64,000 bases of DNA from Leucobacter chromiireducens (GTDB taxonomy: Bacteria; Actinomycetota; Actinomycetes; Actinomycetales; Microbacteriaceae), in assembly GCF_003917135.1 (NCBI RefSeq), contig NZ_RPDI01000001.1:1-64000 (forward strand). Reading direction: 5' to 3'. The notes below the pieces were generated by a model. The model had not been told where the DNA came from, made no database searches, and was given only the letters and a program-made list of their open reading frames with translations. How positions within the stretch are numbered: the first letter of the stretch is position 1; every line of letters begins with the position of its first letter. Made by a program: the position numbers and the translations under genes. Below, piece after piece: positions 1 to 8,699 of this stretch.

Positions 1-1020
1 CTCGGCCTGCACCTCCGCATACCCCTCGCGGCCCAGCCGAAGGAAGAGGTAGAACTGCAGCAGCACCTGCGCGCCCGGGCGGGAAAAGTTGAGCGCCAGC
101 GTCGGAGTGTCCCCACCCAGGTAGCTCACGCGGAAGATCATCGACTCGGGCAGCGCCGCCGCGTCGCGCCACACCACCCAGCCGAGCCCCGGGTACACCA
201 GCCCGTACTTGTGCCCCGAGGTGTTGATCGAGGCGACGCGCGGCAGCCGGAAGTCCCACTCCAGCTCCGGCTGGATGAACGGGGCAACCATGCCCCCGGA
301 GGCGGCGTCGACGTGCAGCGGGATGTCGAGGCCGCGATCCCGCTCGATCGCGTCGAGTGCCGCGGCGAGCTCGGCGATCGGCTCGTACCCGCCCGTGTAC
401 GTGACGCCGAGGATCCCGACGACCCCGATGGTGCGCTCGTCGACCACGCCGTCGAGGGCCGAGCCGTCGAGCATCGGGTGCTCCTCGCTGACCGGAACGA
501 AGCGCGGCTCCACCTCAAAGTAGTTGCAGAACTTCTCCCAGCAGACCTGCACCGCGCTCGACATCACGAGGTTGGGGCGCGCGATGTCGGCGCCCGCCGC
601 CTCCCGTCGGTGCTGCCACCGCCGCTTCAGCGCGATCCCCGCGAGCATGCACGCCTCACTCGAGCCGACCGTCGACGTCGCGGGCGCCGTATCGGGGTCG
701 GGGGCGTGCCACAGATCGGCGATGATCCGCTGGCAGCGCTGCTCGATCGCCGCGGTCTGCGGGTACTCGTCCTTGTCGATCATGTTCTTGTCGAACGCTT
801 CCCGGTAGAGCTCCGACGCCTCCTCCTCCATCCATGTCGTCACGAACGTTGCGAGGTTCAGCCGTGCGTTGCCGTCAAGCATGGTCTCGTCACGAACCGC
901 GTGAAACGCGGTGAGCGGATCCATCCCCTGCTCGGGGATGCGGTGCCTGGCCACGGTGCTCGGGTCGCCCGGCCGGCGGTGCATGGGGTGGAGGGGAACT
1001 GAACGGTCTGCTGAGGTCAC
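1..1020 (-). CDS. gadB: Glutamate decarboxylase, C-terminus cut by window edge
   Basis: PLP-dependent glutamate decarboxylase, converting glutamate to GABA and CO2 and usually serving acid resistance. The 340 visible codons contain the family N-terminal stretch LDGNARLNLATFVTTWM and the PLP-lysine motif NTSGHKYGL with Lys at residue 271, close to its place in the E. coli enzyme. About 120 C-terminal residues lie outside the window. The start is GTG at 1020, chosen because AAGGAG lies just upstream and the conserved N-terminus follows. No glutamate/GABA antiporter is visible on this side; it could lie off the left edge. Confidence 0.93.
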   Translation of the reverse strand, partial: MTSADRSVPLHPMHRRPGDPSTVARHRIPEQGMDPLTAFHAVRDETMLDGNARLNLATFVTTWMEEEASELYREAFDKNMIDKDEYPQTAAIEQRCQRIIADLWHAPDPDTAPATSTVGSSEACMLAGIALKRRWQHRREAAGADIARPNLVMSSAVQVCWEKFCNYFEVEPRFVPVSEEHPMLDGSALDGVVDERTIGVVGILGVTYTGGYEPIAELAAALDAIERDRGLDIPLHVDAASGGMVAPFIQPELEWDFRLPRVASINTSGHKYGLVYPGLGWVVWRDAAALPESMIFRVSYLGGDTPTLALNFSRPGAQVLLQFYLFLRLGREGYAEVQAE

Positions 1021-1134
1021 GGGGGCTCCTTCGCGTGCCGGGGGAGCGACCCGGGACGGTGCCGCCCTGTCCTCACGATAGCCCGCGATCCAGGTTTTGG
1101 GGAGTGTGATCAGGTATTACTTCTGGTGTCAGGC

Positions 1135-1159
1135 GCCCGCTGCGGCACCCGCAGCGGGC
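1135..1159. repeat. Perfect 11-bp hairpin between divergent genes
   Basis: Arms 1135-1145 and 1149-1159 are exact inverted repeats around a 3-nt loop. No T run follows. It lies between the starts of gadB and the reductase gene, so it is more likely an operator or leader hairpin than a terminator. Function unknown. Confidence 0.5.
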
Positions 1160-1253
1160 GGGAGATTCCCCGGGGATCGAGGCCCCGAACGTCCGGTCGC
1201 GAGTGCGAAACGTAGGATCGTGGGGACGACGCCGTCGACCAGGGAGGAAGGCA

Positions 1254-1814
1254 GTGGGCAAGGTTGCATGGGGGTTCACGTCCTCGATCGATGGATTCAT
1301 CGCCGGACCAGGCCACGACATGAGCTGGATGTCCAGCGCGGAGCCGCTTGCCGAGGGCACCAACGAGCGCATGGCGGGAGACGTGGCCGTGATTATCTCT
1401 GGACGCGCGGGGTACGATGCGGCGAAAGCTCAGGAGGCCGAGCGGGATGACCTCACGTCCGAGGCGTACGGGGGTGCCTGGTCCGGCACCGAGTTCGTGC
1501 TGACCCACCGTCCAGAGGAACTCGCTGGGGACCCGAGCGTCATTCCGTTGAACTGCAGTGTCGTTGAGGCGGTTCGTCGTGCTCAGGAGATCGCCGGTGC
1601 GCGAGACGTGCAGATCATCAGCGCCGATATCGCGCGGCAGGCGCTGGAACACGACCTCATCGATGAACTGCAGGTGTTCGTCTCCCCCGTGTTTCTCGGG
1701 GATGGCACCCGAATCTTCGACGTTCCCGGCGGGCGCCGAATCGAGTGGGAGTTGGTCGAGATCCACGAGGACAGCCCACGGAGTTTCGGGCGGATCTATC
1801 GCCCCAAGCGATGA
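1254..1814 (+). CDS. Dihydrofolate reductase family (RibD C-terminal-like) protein
   Basis: Small NADPH-binding reductase-fold protein of 186 residues. It starts VGKVAWGFTSSIDGFIAG, typical of the stand-alone RibD-C/DHFR-like family, and ends with the usual 'FLGDGTRIFDVPGG ... FGRIYRPKR' pattern. GTG at 1254 is chosen because AGGAAGG precedes it and family homology begins there; an upstream ATG at 1203 would add 17 residues without similarity. Substrate unknown; such stand-alone proteins are rarely true DHFRs. It converges on the siderophore-interacting gene with a 7-nt gap. Confidence 0.85.
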   Translation: MGKVAWGFTSSIDGFIAGPGHDMSWMSSAEPLAEGTNERMAGDVAVIISGRAGYDAAKAQEAERDDLTSEAYGGAWSGTEFVLTHRPEELAGDPSVIPLNCSVVEAVRRAQEIAGARDVQIISADIARQALEHDLIDELQVFVSPVFLGDGTRIFDVPGGRRIEWELVEIHEDSPRSFGRIYRPKR

Positions 1815-1821
1815 TCAGGCG

Positions 1822-2727
1822 CTACTTTTGGCGCCAGTAGCCGCAGAACGTGACGGCGTCGCGGGGCATGCCCAGCGTGCCGACGAGGTGCTTCCTGCCG
1901 CCGCTCGCGAGCTGCTGCTCGCCGGCAACAAACGCGTGGCTGGGGATCGCGCCGCCGGGCTGCCGGCCGCTGGGGAGCGCGCGCAGCGCGTCGAGCGCCG
2001 CGGCGCCGGGCCGGGCCGCTGCTGGCGCCGCAGTGGGTGCTGCTGCGGTCGCCGCGCGGTCGAGCCAGTGCACGCGCACGCCGGCCGGATGCTGCAGCTC
2101 CTGCCGATCGGCCGGGTCGGGCACCTCGATGATCGCGTCGCCCGTCGCGTCCGCGGGGAGGTCGCGCAGGATCCCGGCGACCGCGGGTAGTGCGCTCTCA
2201 TCGCCGGCCAGCAGCACGTGGGGTGCGGGATCGCCCGGTGCTGGTGCGGTGAACCCGCAGCCCTGGTCGATCAGGGCAACGCGGGCGCCGATGGGCAGTT
2301 CAGCGGCCCAGGGGCCGGCGATGCCGCGGTCGGCGGCGGCGCTGTGCCCGGCGGTGCCCGGCCCAGCGCCGTCGTTCGCGTCTCCGCCGTGCACAACGAA
2401 GTCGATGTCGAGCTCGCCGAGCTCCGCGCGGAACTCGCGCACGGTGTAGTTGCGGATCGCTGGGCGGGTGGCCTTCGGCAGCGTGAGATAGCGCAGGTAG
2501 CCGCGCATATCGAAGCGCTCCGACATCCGGTCGAAGCGGGTCGCCTCGCCCGCCACGGGGATCGCGAGGCGGAACCACTGGTCGAATCCGAGGTCGCGCC
2601 ACTCGCGCACGTCCGGCCCGCTGATCGTCAGGCGCACGAAGCTGGGGGAGATTCGCTCAGCCCGCGTCACCTCAGCGGTGACGAGTCCGGTGTCGGCGTG
2701 TGAGACGGCGATGTTTTGAGCTGGCAT
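1822..2727 (-). CDS. Siderophore-interacting protein (FAD-dependent ferric-siderophore reductase)
   Basis: A 301-residue SIP-family flavoprotein of the ferredoxin-reductase fold that releases iron from ferric siderophores in the cytoplasm. The FAD-binding motif RNYTVR is at residues 92-97, and the C-terminus ends in the family-typical GYWRQK. The central linker (about 225-265) is alanine-rich and low complexity. RBS AAGGAAA precedes the ATG. It is divergent from the GntR operon, and the shared intergenic space holds that operon's promoter. No siderophore transporter lies next to it; iron regulation is expected but no clear iron box was identified. Confidence 0.88.
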   Translation of the reverse strand: MPAQNIAVSHADTGLVTAEVTRAERISPSFVRLTISGPDVREWRDLGFDQWFRLAIPVAGEATRFDRMSERFDMRGYLRYLTLPKATRPAIRNYTVREFRAELGELDIDFVVHGGDANDGAGPGTAGHSAAADRGIAGPWAAELPIGARVALIDQGCGFTAPAPGDPAPHVLLAGDESALPAVAGILRDLPADATGDAIIEVPDPADRQELQHPAGVRVHWLDRAATAAAPTAAPAAARPGAAALDALRALPSGRQPGGAIPSHAFVAGEQQLASGGRKHLVGTLGMPRDAVTFCGYWRQK

Positions 2728-2829
2728 CTGGGATTTCCTTGCTGCGTTGTGGTGGCGGGTGCGGCGGGGTGAGCGTGGCGGCGTCTGCGAGTAAGTGCAC
2801 CCACACCATCATCTGATGAATTGTTCCGC

Positions 2830-2858
2830 TTGACAATCGCCAAGTCGGCTCCTAGGTT
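2830..2858 (+). promoter_or_regulatory. Sigma70-type promoter of the GntR/ABC operon
   Basis: Perfect -35 TTGACA at 2830-2835, a 17-nt spacer and -10 TAGGTT at 2853-2858. This is the clearest consensus promoter in the window. Confidence 0.75.
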
Positions 2859-2878
2859 CATTAGTGAAGTAATGAACC
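2855..2878. promoter_or_regulatory. GntR operator overlapping the -10 box
   Basis: Perfect 9-bp inverted repeat GGTTCATTA / TAATGAACC with a 6-nt spacer, starting inside the -10 box and ending 15 nt before the GntR start codon. Position and symmetry fit autorepression by the YtrA-type regulator encoded immediately downstream (inference). Confidence 0.7.
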
Positions 2879-2893
2879 AGGGAAGGGGAGCGC

Positions 2894-3259
2894 ATGTTTG
2901 ACGACACGCGACCGATCTTTCTGCAGCTCGCAGACCGAATCGCCGACGAGGTACTGCGCGGTGTCTATGCGGCCGGCGAGCAGGTGCCATCCACCAACGA
3001 ACTCGCGGCGCACCTGCGCATCAACCCGGCAACCGCCGGCAAGGCGCTCGGCGTGCTCGTGGATCGGGGCGTGCTGGAGAAGCGGCGCGGGATCGGCATG
3101 TTCGTCACCCCAGGCGCGCGTGCCCAGATCCAGGCCGAGCGGCAGCACGACTTCACCGAGCGCTTCGTTGATCCGCTGCTTGCGGAAGCCGGCTCGCTCG
3201 GCCTCACCACCGCAGACGTCATCCGAATTATCTCCGAGAAGGGGGAATCGACCTTATGA
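2894..3259 (+). CDS. GntR-family (YtrA-like) transcriptional regulator
   Basis: A 121-residue regulator. Residues 1-75 carry a winged HTH of GntR type (IFLQLADRIADEVLRGVY ... VPSTNELAAHL), followed by a short helical tail, which is the compact YtrA layout without a large effector domain. ATG follows GGAAGGGGAG. Its stop overlaps the start of the ABC ATPase gene (ATGA). Such regulators repress their own ABC operon; the palindrome over the promoter supports that here. Confidence 0.92.
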   Translation: MFDDTRPIFLQLADRIADEVLRGVYAAGEQVPSTNELAAHLRINPATAGKALGVLVDRGVLEKRRGIGMFVTPGARAQIQAERQHDFTERFVDPLLAEAGSLGLTTADVIRIISEKGESTL

Positions 3260-4179
3260 CCGACATCGCCATTGACACGCGCGAGCTCACGCGTCGCTAC
3301 CGCGGCGCCACGGCGCTCGACGCAGTGACGCTGAGCATCCACGCCAACACCATCACCGGGCTGCTCGGCCGCAACGGCGCGGGCAAGACGACCCTCATGT
3401 CGCTGCTCACCGCGCAGGATCGGCCGAGCTCCGGGACGCTCCGTGTCGCCGGGCACGACCCCTTCGAGCGGGCGGAAACCATCGAGCAGCTGTGCTTCGT
3501 GCGTGACAACCAGCGCTACCCCGATGACTACAAACTGAAGCACGCGATCCGCGCCGCGGCGATCTTCTACCCGAACTGGTCGCAGGAGCTCGCCGACCGC
3601 CTCATCGAGCGGTTCCGCATCCCCACGAAGCCGGTCGTGAGCAAGTTCTCACGCGGGCAGCTCTCCGCGCTCGGCATTGTGCTCGGCCTCGCGTCGCGCG
3701 CACCGATCACGTTCTTTGACGAGCCGTACCTCGGGCTCGACGCGACGGCGCGCGCGATCTTCTATGACGAGTTGCTGAGTGACTACTCCGCGCACCCGCG
3801 CACGATCATCCTGTCGACGCACCTGATCAACGAGATGGATCGGCTGCTCGAGCGCGTCATTGTGCTCGAACAGGGGCGCGTCGTGCGCCACGACGATGTC
3901 GAGGAACTGCGCGGTGGCGCATACCAGGTGGCTGGTAAGGCCGCGGCCCTCGACGAGTTCCTTGTCGGGCGGCCGGCGCTCTCGCGGCGCGGGATCGGCG
4001 GGCTCGCGTCCGCCGTGGTCAACGAGGCGCTCACCGCCGAAGCTCGCGCCGCGGCTGAGGCGGCCTATCTCGATGTTTCCGCCGTGTCGCTGCAGGACCT
4101 CGTCGCCGCATACGGCGTCGGTGACGACGCGGCGGCGGATTCCACTCTCTCGCCCCTCACGGAAGGGAGCCGCTCATGA
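3256..4179 (+). CDS. ABC transporter ATP-binding protein
   Basis: A 307-residue nucleotide-binding subunit. Walker A GRNGAGKTT is at residues 38-46, a variant signature SRGQ begins near 132 in place of LSGGQ, and Walker B leads to TFFDEP near 152-157. A C-terminal extension of about 80 residues follows the D/H-loop region. It lies between the GntR regulator and a six-span permease with 4-nt overlaps on both sides, so the three genes are one translationally coupled operon. Cell-envelope stress or antimicrobial-peptide response is the usual role of YtrA-linked ABC systems; substrate unknown. Confidence 0.92.
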   Translation: MTDIAIDTRELTRRYRGATALDAVTLSIHANTITGLLGRNGAGKTTLMSLLTAQDRPSSGTLRVAGHDPFERAETIEQLCFVRDNQRYPDDYKLKHAIRAAAIFYPNWSQELADRLIERFRIPTKPVVSKFSRGQLSALGIVLGLASRAPITFFDEPYLGLDATARAIFYDELLSDYSAHPRTIILSTHLINEMDRLLERVIVLEQGRVVRHDDVEELRGGAYQVAGKAAALDEFLVGRPALSRRGIGGLASAVVNEALTAEARAAAEAAYLDVSAVSLQDLVAAYGVGDDAAADSTLSPLTEGSRS

Positions 4180-4889
4180 ATCGCGTGCTCAAGGTCACCC
4201 GGTTGCACCTCAATAAGCTGGACAACTTCCTCGGTACCCCGGCGATCATCCTGGGGATCGTGCTCATCGTCTCGATCATCATTGCGCTCGCGATCCAGCG
4301 GGCCACCGGGATTGACAGTTCGCACCCCGAGTACATCGACGGTGCGCGCATGAACATGGGTGTCGTGTGGTCGTTGCCCGGCTTCCTCATCTACTACGGG
4401 GTGCAGGCCGTCGCGACCACCTACCCATTCGGACTCGCCCTCGGCACCAGCCGCCGGAACTTCATCCTGGGCACCATGATCGCGAATGTGCTGCAGGCCG
4501 CTTACGTTGCCGTGCTGCTGGTTGCGTTGCTCGGCATCGAGCTCGCGACCGGGCACTGGTTCTCGAACACGTACGTGCTCGATGTGTACGCGGTGGGTGC
4601 CGGGAATCCGCTGATCCTCGCGGTGAGCGGGTTCGTTGGGGTGCTGTTCTGCCTCACCATTGGCGGGCTGTTCGGGGCGGTCTGGGTGCGGTTCGGCGCG
4701 AAGGGTCCGGCGGCGCTCGGCTTGGCGCTCGGCTTGGCGCTCGCGCTCACGGTGCTGATCATCGCCCCCAACCTCGGTGAGATCTTCGCGGGGATCACCC
4801 GCGGCGGGCTGGCGCTCGCGGCGACGGTCGTGATCGTGCTCGCACTCGTGGGCACCTGGTTCGCGATGCGCCGGGCGTCGGTGCGGTAG
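4176..4889 (+). CDS. ABC-2-like transporter permease
   Basis: A 237-residue integral membrane protein with about six hydrophobic segments (near residues 18-38, 65-90, 105-128, 145-170, 178-198 and 208-232). No named family is recognised beyond ABC permease. It overlaps the upstream ATPase gene by 4 nt (ATGA) and is the last gene of the operon; two large palindromes follow. It probably forms the membrane channel for the upstream ATPase. Confidence 0.85.
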   Translation: MNRVLKVTRLHLNKLDNFLGTPAIILGIVLIVSIIIALAIQRATGIDSSHPEYIDGARMNMGVVWSLPGFLIYYGVQAVATTYPFGLALGTSRRNFILGTMIANVLQAAYVAVLLVALLGIELATGHWFSNTYVLDVYAVGAGNPLILAVSGFVGVLFCLTIGGLFGAVWVRFGAKGPAALGLALGLALALTVLIIAPNLGEIFAGITRGGLALAATVVIVLALVGTWFAMRRASVR

Positions 4890-4942
4890 CCCGGCGGGCA
4901 CTGGCCCGTCGGCGCCGACGCGGTCGAGATCGCATTGAGTAA

Positions 4943-4983
4943 GGGTCTGATCCGGAATCTCCCAGGAGTACCGGATCAGACCC
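4943..4983. repeat. 13-bp perfect intergenic palindrome
   Basis: Arms 4943-4955 and 4971-4983 match exactly, and flanking bases (TAAG ... CTTA) add more pairs. It lies between two convergent genes and probably acts as a bidirectional terminator. It shares the core TGATCCGG with the next palindrome, so the two may be related repeat copies. Confidence 0.7.
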
Positions 4984-5068
4984 CTACTTAGTGGCCTGGG
5001 AGTGGTGCGGGCGAGCGCGGGGCGGGCGTTCGCGGAATCGTGCGGGAGCTTCGCCCCGGCGCCGCATG

Positions 5069-5125
5069 ATTCAGGCGAGTGTGATCCGGATTCCCTCGCG
5101 GGAACCGGATCACACTCGCCTGAAT
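5069..5125. repeat. Long near-perfect palindrome, 21-bp outer stem
   Basis: Arms 5069-5089 and 5105-5125 are exact inverted repeats. Inside, TTCCC (5091-5095) pairs with GGGAA (5100-5104) around a TCGC loop. With the preceding palindrome it fills most of the 301-nt gap between the convergent permease and symporter genes. No T run follows, so a REP-like element or factor-independent processing hairpin is possible as well as a terminator. Confidence 0.75.
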
Positions 5126-5190
5126 CTGCTGGGGGCGTTGGGGGCGGGGCCCGGAGGGGCGGGGCGGGCCCCGGAGGGCCCCGGCCCGGG

Positions 5191-6597
5191 CTAGGCCGGC
5201 TGCTTCTCCGGGGTGGCGCCCGGCGCCGCGTCCACGTCGTCGTTGTCGAACGCCTGCCCGCGGCGCGGCGCGTTGTAGAGCTCCTCATCGAGGATGCCCT
5301 CGCGCTTCGACACGATCGCCGGCACCAGCGCCTGGCCGGCGACGTTGACCGCGGTGCGGCCCATGTCGATGATCGGATCGACCGCGAGCAGCAGGCCGAC
5401 GCCCTCAAGCGGCAGGCCGAGCGTCGACAGCGTGAGCGTGAGCATCACCGTCGCGCCGGTGGTGCCGGCGGTCGCGGCCGAGCCCACCACCGAGACGAGC
5501 ACGATGAGCAGGTACTGCACGAGCGTCAGCTCGATGCCGAAGAACTGGGCGATGAAGATCGCCGCGACAGCCGGGTAGATCGCGGCGCAGCCGTCCATCT
5601 TGGTGGTCGCCCCGAGCGGCACCGCGAAGGATGCGTACCCGCGCGGCACGCCGAGGTTGCGCTCGGTGACGCGCTGCGTGAGCGGCAGCGTGCCGATCGA
5701 CGAGCGGCTCACGAAGCCGAGCTGCACGGCCGGCCACACGCCGGAGAAGTACTGCTTCACGGACAGGCCGTGCGCGCGGACGAGGATCGGGTAGACCACG
5801 AACAGCACGATCGCGAGCCCCAGGTACAGCACGCCGACGAACGCGGTCAGCGATCCCATCTTGCTCCAGCCGTACTCGGCCACCGCGTTGCCGATGAGCC
5901 CGATCGTGCCGAGCGGCGCGATCCGGATGATCCACCACAGCACCTTCTGGATGATCGCGAGCGCCGACTCGGTGAGCGTGATGAACGGCTCGGCCTTCTC
6001 GCCGATCTTTAGTGCGGCGATGCCCACCGCGGCGGAGATCACGATCACCTGCAGCACGTTGAAGCTGGGGCTCGCGCTCAGCGCGCCGGTCTCAAGGTCC
6101 GCGGAGCCGCCGACGGTCAGGCCGAGGAAGTTGCCGGGAACGAGCCCGGTGAGGAAGTTCCACCAGGTGCCGACGGTGTACGGGTCGCCCGTCTCGAGCT
6201 CCGTCTGCGAGGCGACGGCGCCGGGGCGCAGGACGACGCCGAGCACGATCCCGATCGAGACCGCGATGAGTGCCGTGATCGCGAACCAGAGCAGGGTCTG
6301 CCCGGCGAGGCGCGCCGCATTGGTGACCTTGCGGAGCCCCACGATGCTCGACACGATCGCGGTGAAGATGAGCGGCACGACCGCGGCGCGCAGCAGCGAG
6401 ACGTAGCTGCCGCCGATCGTGGCGAGGGTGGCGTGCAAGCCGTTGGGGTTGTCTTCGGCGTCGGGGCCAATCGCCATCGCGACCCCGCCGAGCACGAGGC
6501 CGAGCACGAGCGCGGCGAGAATCTGCCAACCGAACGAGGTCATCCAGCGGGGGAGCCTGCGGCGAGTCGGTGGTGCGGGAACTGCGGGAGAAGCCAT
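5191..6597 (-). CDS. Cation:dicarboxylate/amino-acid symporter (DAACS family)
   Basis: A 468-residue sodium- or proton-coupled importer for C4-dicarboxylates, glutamate or aspartate in the cytoplasmic membrane. Hairpin motif 1 is SRSSIGTLPLTQ, and the substrate/ion motif reads GATTKMDGCA where most relatives have GAT-NMDGTA. Two key positions therefore differ, which may alter substrate or coupling ion. A charged 30-residue cytoplasmic tail ends the protein. Length and about eight transmembrane helices fit the family. It is transcribed alone. Confidence 0.9.
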   Translation of the reverse strand: MASPAVPAPPTRRRLPRWMTSFGWQILAALVLGLVLGGVAMAIGPDAEDNPNGLHATLATIGGSYVSLLRAAVVPLIFTAIVSSIVGLRKVTNAARLAGQTLLWFAITALIAVSIGIVLGVVLRPGAVASQTELETGDPYTVGTWWNFLTGLVPGNFLGLTVGGSADLETGALSASPSFNVLQVIVISAAVGIAALKIGEKAEPFITLTESALAIIQKVLWWIIRIAPLGTIGLIGNAVAEYGWSKMGSLTAFVGVLYLGLAIVLFVVYPILVRAHGLSVKQYFSGVWPAVQLGFVSRSSIGTLPLTQRVTERNLGVPRGYASFAVPLGATTKMDGCAAIYPAVAAIFIAQFFGIELTLVQYLLIVLVSVVGSAATAGTTGATVMLTLTLSTLGLPLEGVGLLLAVDPIIDMGRTAVNVAGQALVPAIVSKREGILDEELYNAPRRGQAFDNDDVDAAPGATPEKQPA

Positions 6598-6716
6598 GTG
6601 TGGGGGAATCCTTTGCGTACTGCGGTGGCGCTCTCGCGCCGGGCCAACGGAGAGTGTAGCAAAACATTCGCTCCCCTTATTCCAGGTATTGCAAACCGTA
6701 TCCTCGTGTCGCCAGG

Positions 6717-6722
6717 TAGGCT
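6717..6722 (+). promoter_or_regulatory. -10 box TAGGCT of a leaderless yajQ transcript
   Basis: TAGGCT ends exactly 6 nt before the yajQ ATG and no Shine-Dalgarno is present, so transcription probably begins at or next to the A of the start codon. Confidence 0.6.
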
Positions 6723-6728
6723 GAGACC

Positions 6729-7217
6729 ATGGCTGATTCTTCGTTTGACGTGGTGAGCAAGATCGACTCGATGGAGGTTGAGAACGCGGTGAACCAGGCC
6801 CGCAAGGAGGTCGAGCAGCGCTACGACTTCAAGGGTGTTGGCGCCGACGTGACCCTCTCGGGCGAGACGATCCTGATCAAGGCGAACACTGAGGAGCGCG
6901 CGCTCGCGGTGCTCGACGTGCTGCAGTCGAAGTTCATCAAGCGCTCGCTCTCGCTCAAGGCGCTCGAAACGGGCGATCCGTTCGCGAGCGGCAAGGAGTA
7001 CCGCATCGAGTCGAAGCTCAAGGAGGGCATCGACCAGCCCACCGCGAAGAAGCTGAACAAGCTCATCCGCGATGAGGCTCCGAAGAGCGTCAAGTCGCAG
7101 ATCCAGGGCGACGAGCTGCGCGTGTCCTCGAAGAGCCGCGACGATCTGCAGGCCACGATGGCGCTCCTGAAGGGGGCTGACGTCGAGGTCGCCCTGCAGT
7201 TCGTGAACTTCCGATAG
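6729..7217 (+). CDS. yajQ: YajQ family nucleotide-binding protein
   Basis: A 162-residue cytoplasmic protein of the UPF0234/YajQ family, full length. It opens with SFDVVSKIDSMEVENAVNQA and ends with DVEVALQFVNFR, both hallmarks. Relatives bind nucleotides, including cyclic di-GMP in Xanthomonas; the actinobacterial role is unsettled. Leaderless-type start. A lipoprotein gene follows after 40 nt. Confidence 0.95.
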   Translation: MADSSFDVVSKIDSMEVENAVNQARKEVEQRYDFKGVGADVTLSGETILIKANTEERALAVLDVLQSKFIKRSLSLKALETGDPFASGKEYRIESKLKEGIDQPTAKKLNKLIRDEAPKSVKSQIQGDELRVSSKSRDDLQATMALLKGADVEVALQFVNFR

Positions 7218-7257
7218 GTCGCGCGCGGCGCGGGCCGCGCCGCCGGATTGGAGCACC

Positions 7258-8016
7258 ATGCAGTTCGGGATCGCTGCCGTGGCACTTCGCCGTGCGGCGG
7301 CGCTCGGCGCCGCGGTGACGCTTGCGGCGGGGGTCGGCCTGCTCGCCGGGTGCGCCCCCGAACCCGCGCCACCGGCTCCCACCGCTGAGCCGACGCCCGC
7401 GCCGACGACGAGCGCTGAGCCGGATCCGGAGCCCACCGAGGACGCGTGGACTCGCTTCAGCGACCCGCGCATGCCGCACAGTTTTGAGCTGCCCCCTGGC
7501 TGGACCGTGAGCGAGCTGGTGGGCGACGGCCAGCCCGGTGAGACCAACGACCTCGGCGCTTACCAGTTCGGGATCTTTGATCCCGATGGCACCAGGCAGT
7601 TGTACTTCGCCAGCCGCGTGCAGGGCCTCGGCGGGGCGTGCGCCCACCTGCAGCAGACCGAGTTCGAGGTGCTCGACAACGCGCAGCTCGAGATTCCCGG
7701 CTACGTCCCGGCCCAGGACGGGAACGTCGCCCTGTTCTCCCCGCCGGAGGTGGTCTTCCGTGCGGGGCAGCTCACGGAGGGGGTGGTCGCGAGCCTCGGC
7801 CTCGCGGACTCGCACCCGCCGGCCTCCTGCATGTACTACAACGTGCTGCACACCGACAGCGGGCTCATGGCGTTCGCCGACCGGCTCCAGGTGGACACCT
7901 TCGCTCCGGAGGAGCAGCGACTCTTCGCCACGATGGACGAGGCGCGCGCGTACACGGAGACCGAGGAGTACCGGGTGCTCGTGCGGATCCTCAGCTCGCT
8001 GCGCATCGCGGCGTAG
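7258..8016 (+). CDS. Putative lipoprotein of unknown function
   Basis: A 252-residue predicted lipoprotein: basic N-terminus, hydrophobic segment and lipobox LLAGC with Cys32, then a Pro/Thr/Glu linker of about 30 residues and a soluble domain of about 190 residues. The domain has three cysteines (near residues 127, 132 and 186), which could form an extracytoplasmic disulfide. No family recognised. RBS GGAG lies before ATG; it is probably cotranscribed with yajQ. Confidence 0.8.
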   Translation: MQFGIAAVALRRAAALGAAVTLAAGVGLLAGCAPEPAPPAPTAEPTPAPTTSAEPDPEPTEDAWTRFSDPRMPHSFELPPGWTVSELVGDGQPGETNDLGAYQFGIFDPDGTRQLYFASRVQGLGGACAHLQQTEFEVLDNAQLEIPGYVPAQDGNVALFSPPEVVFRAGQLTEGVVASLGLADSHPPASCMYYNVLHTDSGLMAFADRLQVDTFAPEEQRLFATMDEARAYTETEEYRVLVRILSSLRIAA

Positions 8017-8049
8017 AGTGCCGCCCACCGCGGAGTGAGCCGCCGCAGC

Positions 8050-8055
8050 TACACT
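8050..8055 (+). promoter_or_regulatory. -10 box TACACT, leaderless DUF3151 gene
   Basis: TACACT ends 6 nt before the ATG and no ribosome-binding site is visible; same geometry as the yajQ and holB starts. Confidence 0.6.
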
Positions 8056-8061
8056 GGCGGC

Positions 8062-8478
8062 ATGATCGGTGAGAACCTCCTCGGACCTGAACCCACCCGC
8101 CTCGCGCCCGACGCCGCGGCAGACGCGCTCGCGGCCGGCACCGATCCCGAACAGGTGGTGCGTGCGCACCCCGAGTCGCCGCTCGCGTGGGCGGTGCTCG
8201 CGGACGCCGCAGCGGCCGCTGGCCGCGAGATCGAGGCGTACGCGTTCGCGCGCGTTGGGTACCACCGCGGCCTCGACGCGCTCCGCAAGTCGGGCTGGCG
8301 CGGTGCCGGCCCGGTGCCGTGGTCGCACGAGCCGAACCGGGGTGTGCTGCGCGCGCTCTACGCGCTGCGCCGTGGTGCGGCGGCGATCGGGGAGACGCAC
8401 GAGATTGAGCGGCTCACCGAGTTCCTGGACGGCGCGGATCCCGAGGCGATCGCGGCGATTGAGGCCGGGGTGGCGTAG
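8062..8478 (+). CDS. DUF3151 family protein
   Basis: A 138-residue cytoplasmic protein of a conserved actinobacterial family of unknown function. The conserved block [21 protein letters not shown] and the motif [12 protein letters not shown] are recognisable. ATG at 8062 is preferred over an upstream GTG at 8035 because of the leaderless -10 box and because homology begins [12 protein letters not shown]. In other actinobacteria the family is often found near purA, as here (recalled from general knowledge). Confidence 0.88.
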   Translation: MIGENLLGPEPTRLAPDAAADALAAGTDPEQVVRAHPESPLAWAVLADAAAAAGREIEAYAFARVGYHRGLDALRKSGWRGAGPVPWSHEPNRGVLRALYALRRGAAAIGETHEIERLTEFLDGADPEAIAAIEAGVA

Positions 8479-8545
8479 GGCGGGGGAGTCGCGCTCGCGC
8501 GGGTGCATGCCGCTGCTGCGGGGTGCCGCTGCGCGCGTCTGAAAT

Positions 8546-8605
8546 TGGCAAGAGTTTGCGCCGCTATTCCCCAGCGGATCTGGCGCAAACTCCAACTAAA
8601 TGCCA
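8546..8605. repeat. Composite palindrome between DUF3151 and purA
   Basis: An 11-bp exact stem (8552-8562 with 8582-8592) encloses a small CCGCT/AGCGG hairpin and is flanked by TGGCA/TGCCA (8546-8550 with 8601-8605). Probably terminates DUF3151 transcription. Together with a TAGACT box at 8656-8661 that may be the purA -10 element, it accounts for most of the 221-nt gap. Confidence 0.6.
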
Positions 8606-8699
8606 GATAGCGCCGCGGAACACCCCACCGCCCGCGCCGCCGACCGAGGCTCCGGGTAGACTGGGGCGGTATCTGCCTAGTGCGAAGGAAGGGGCTGAA

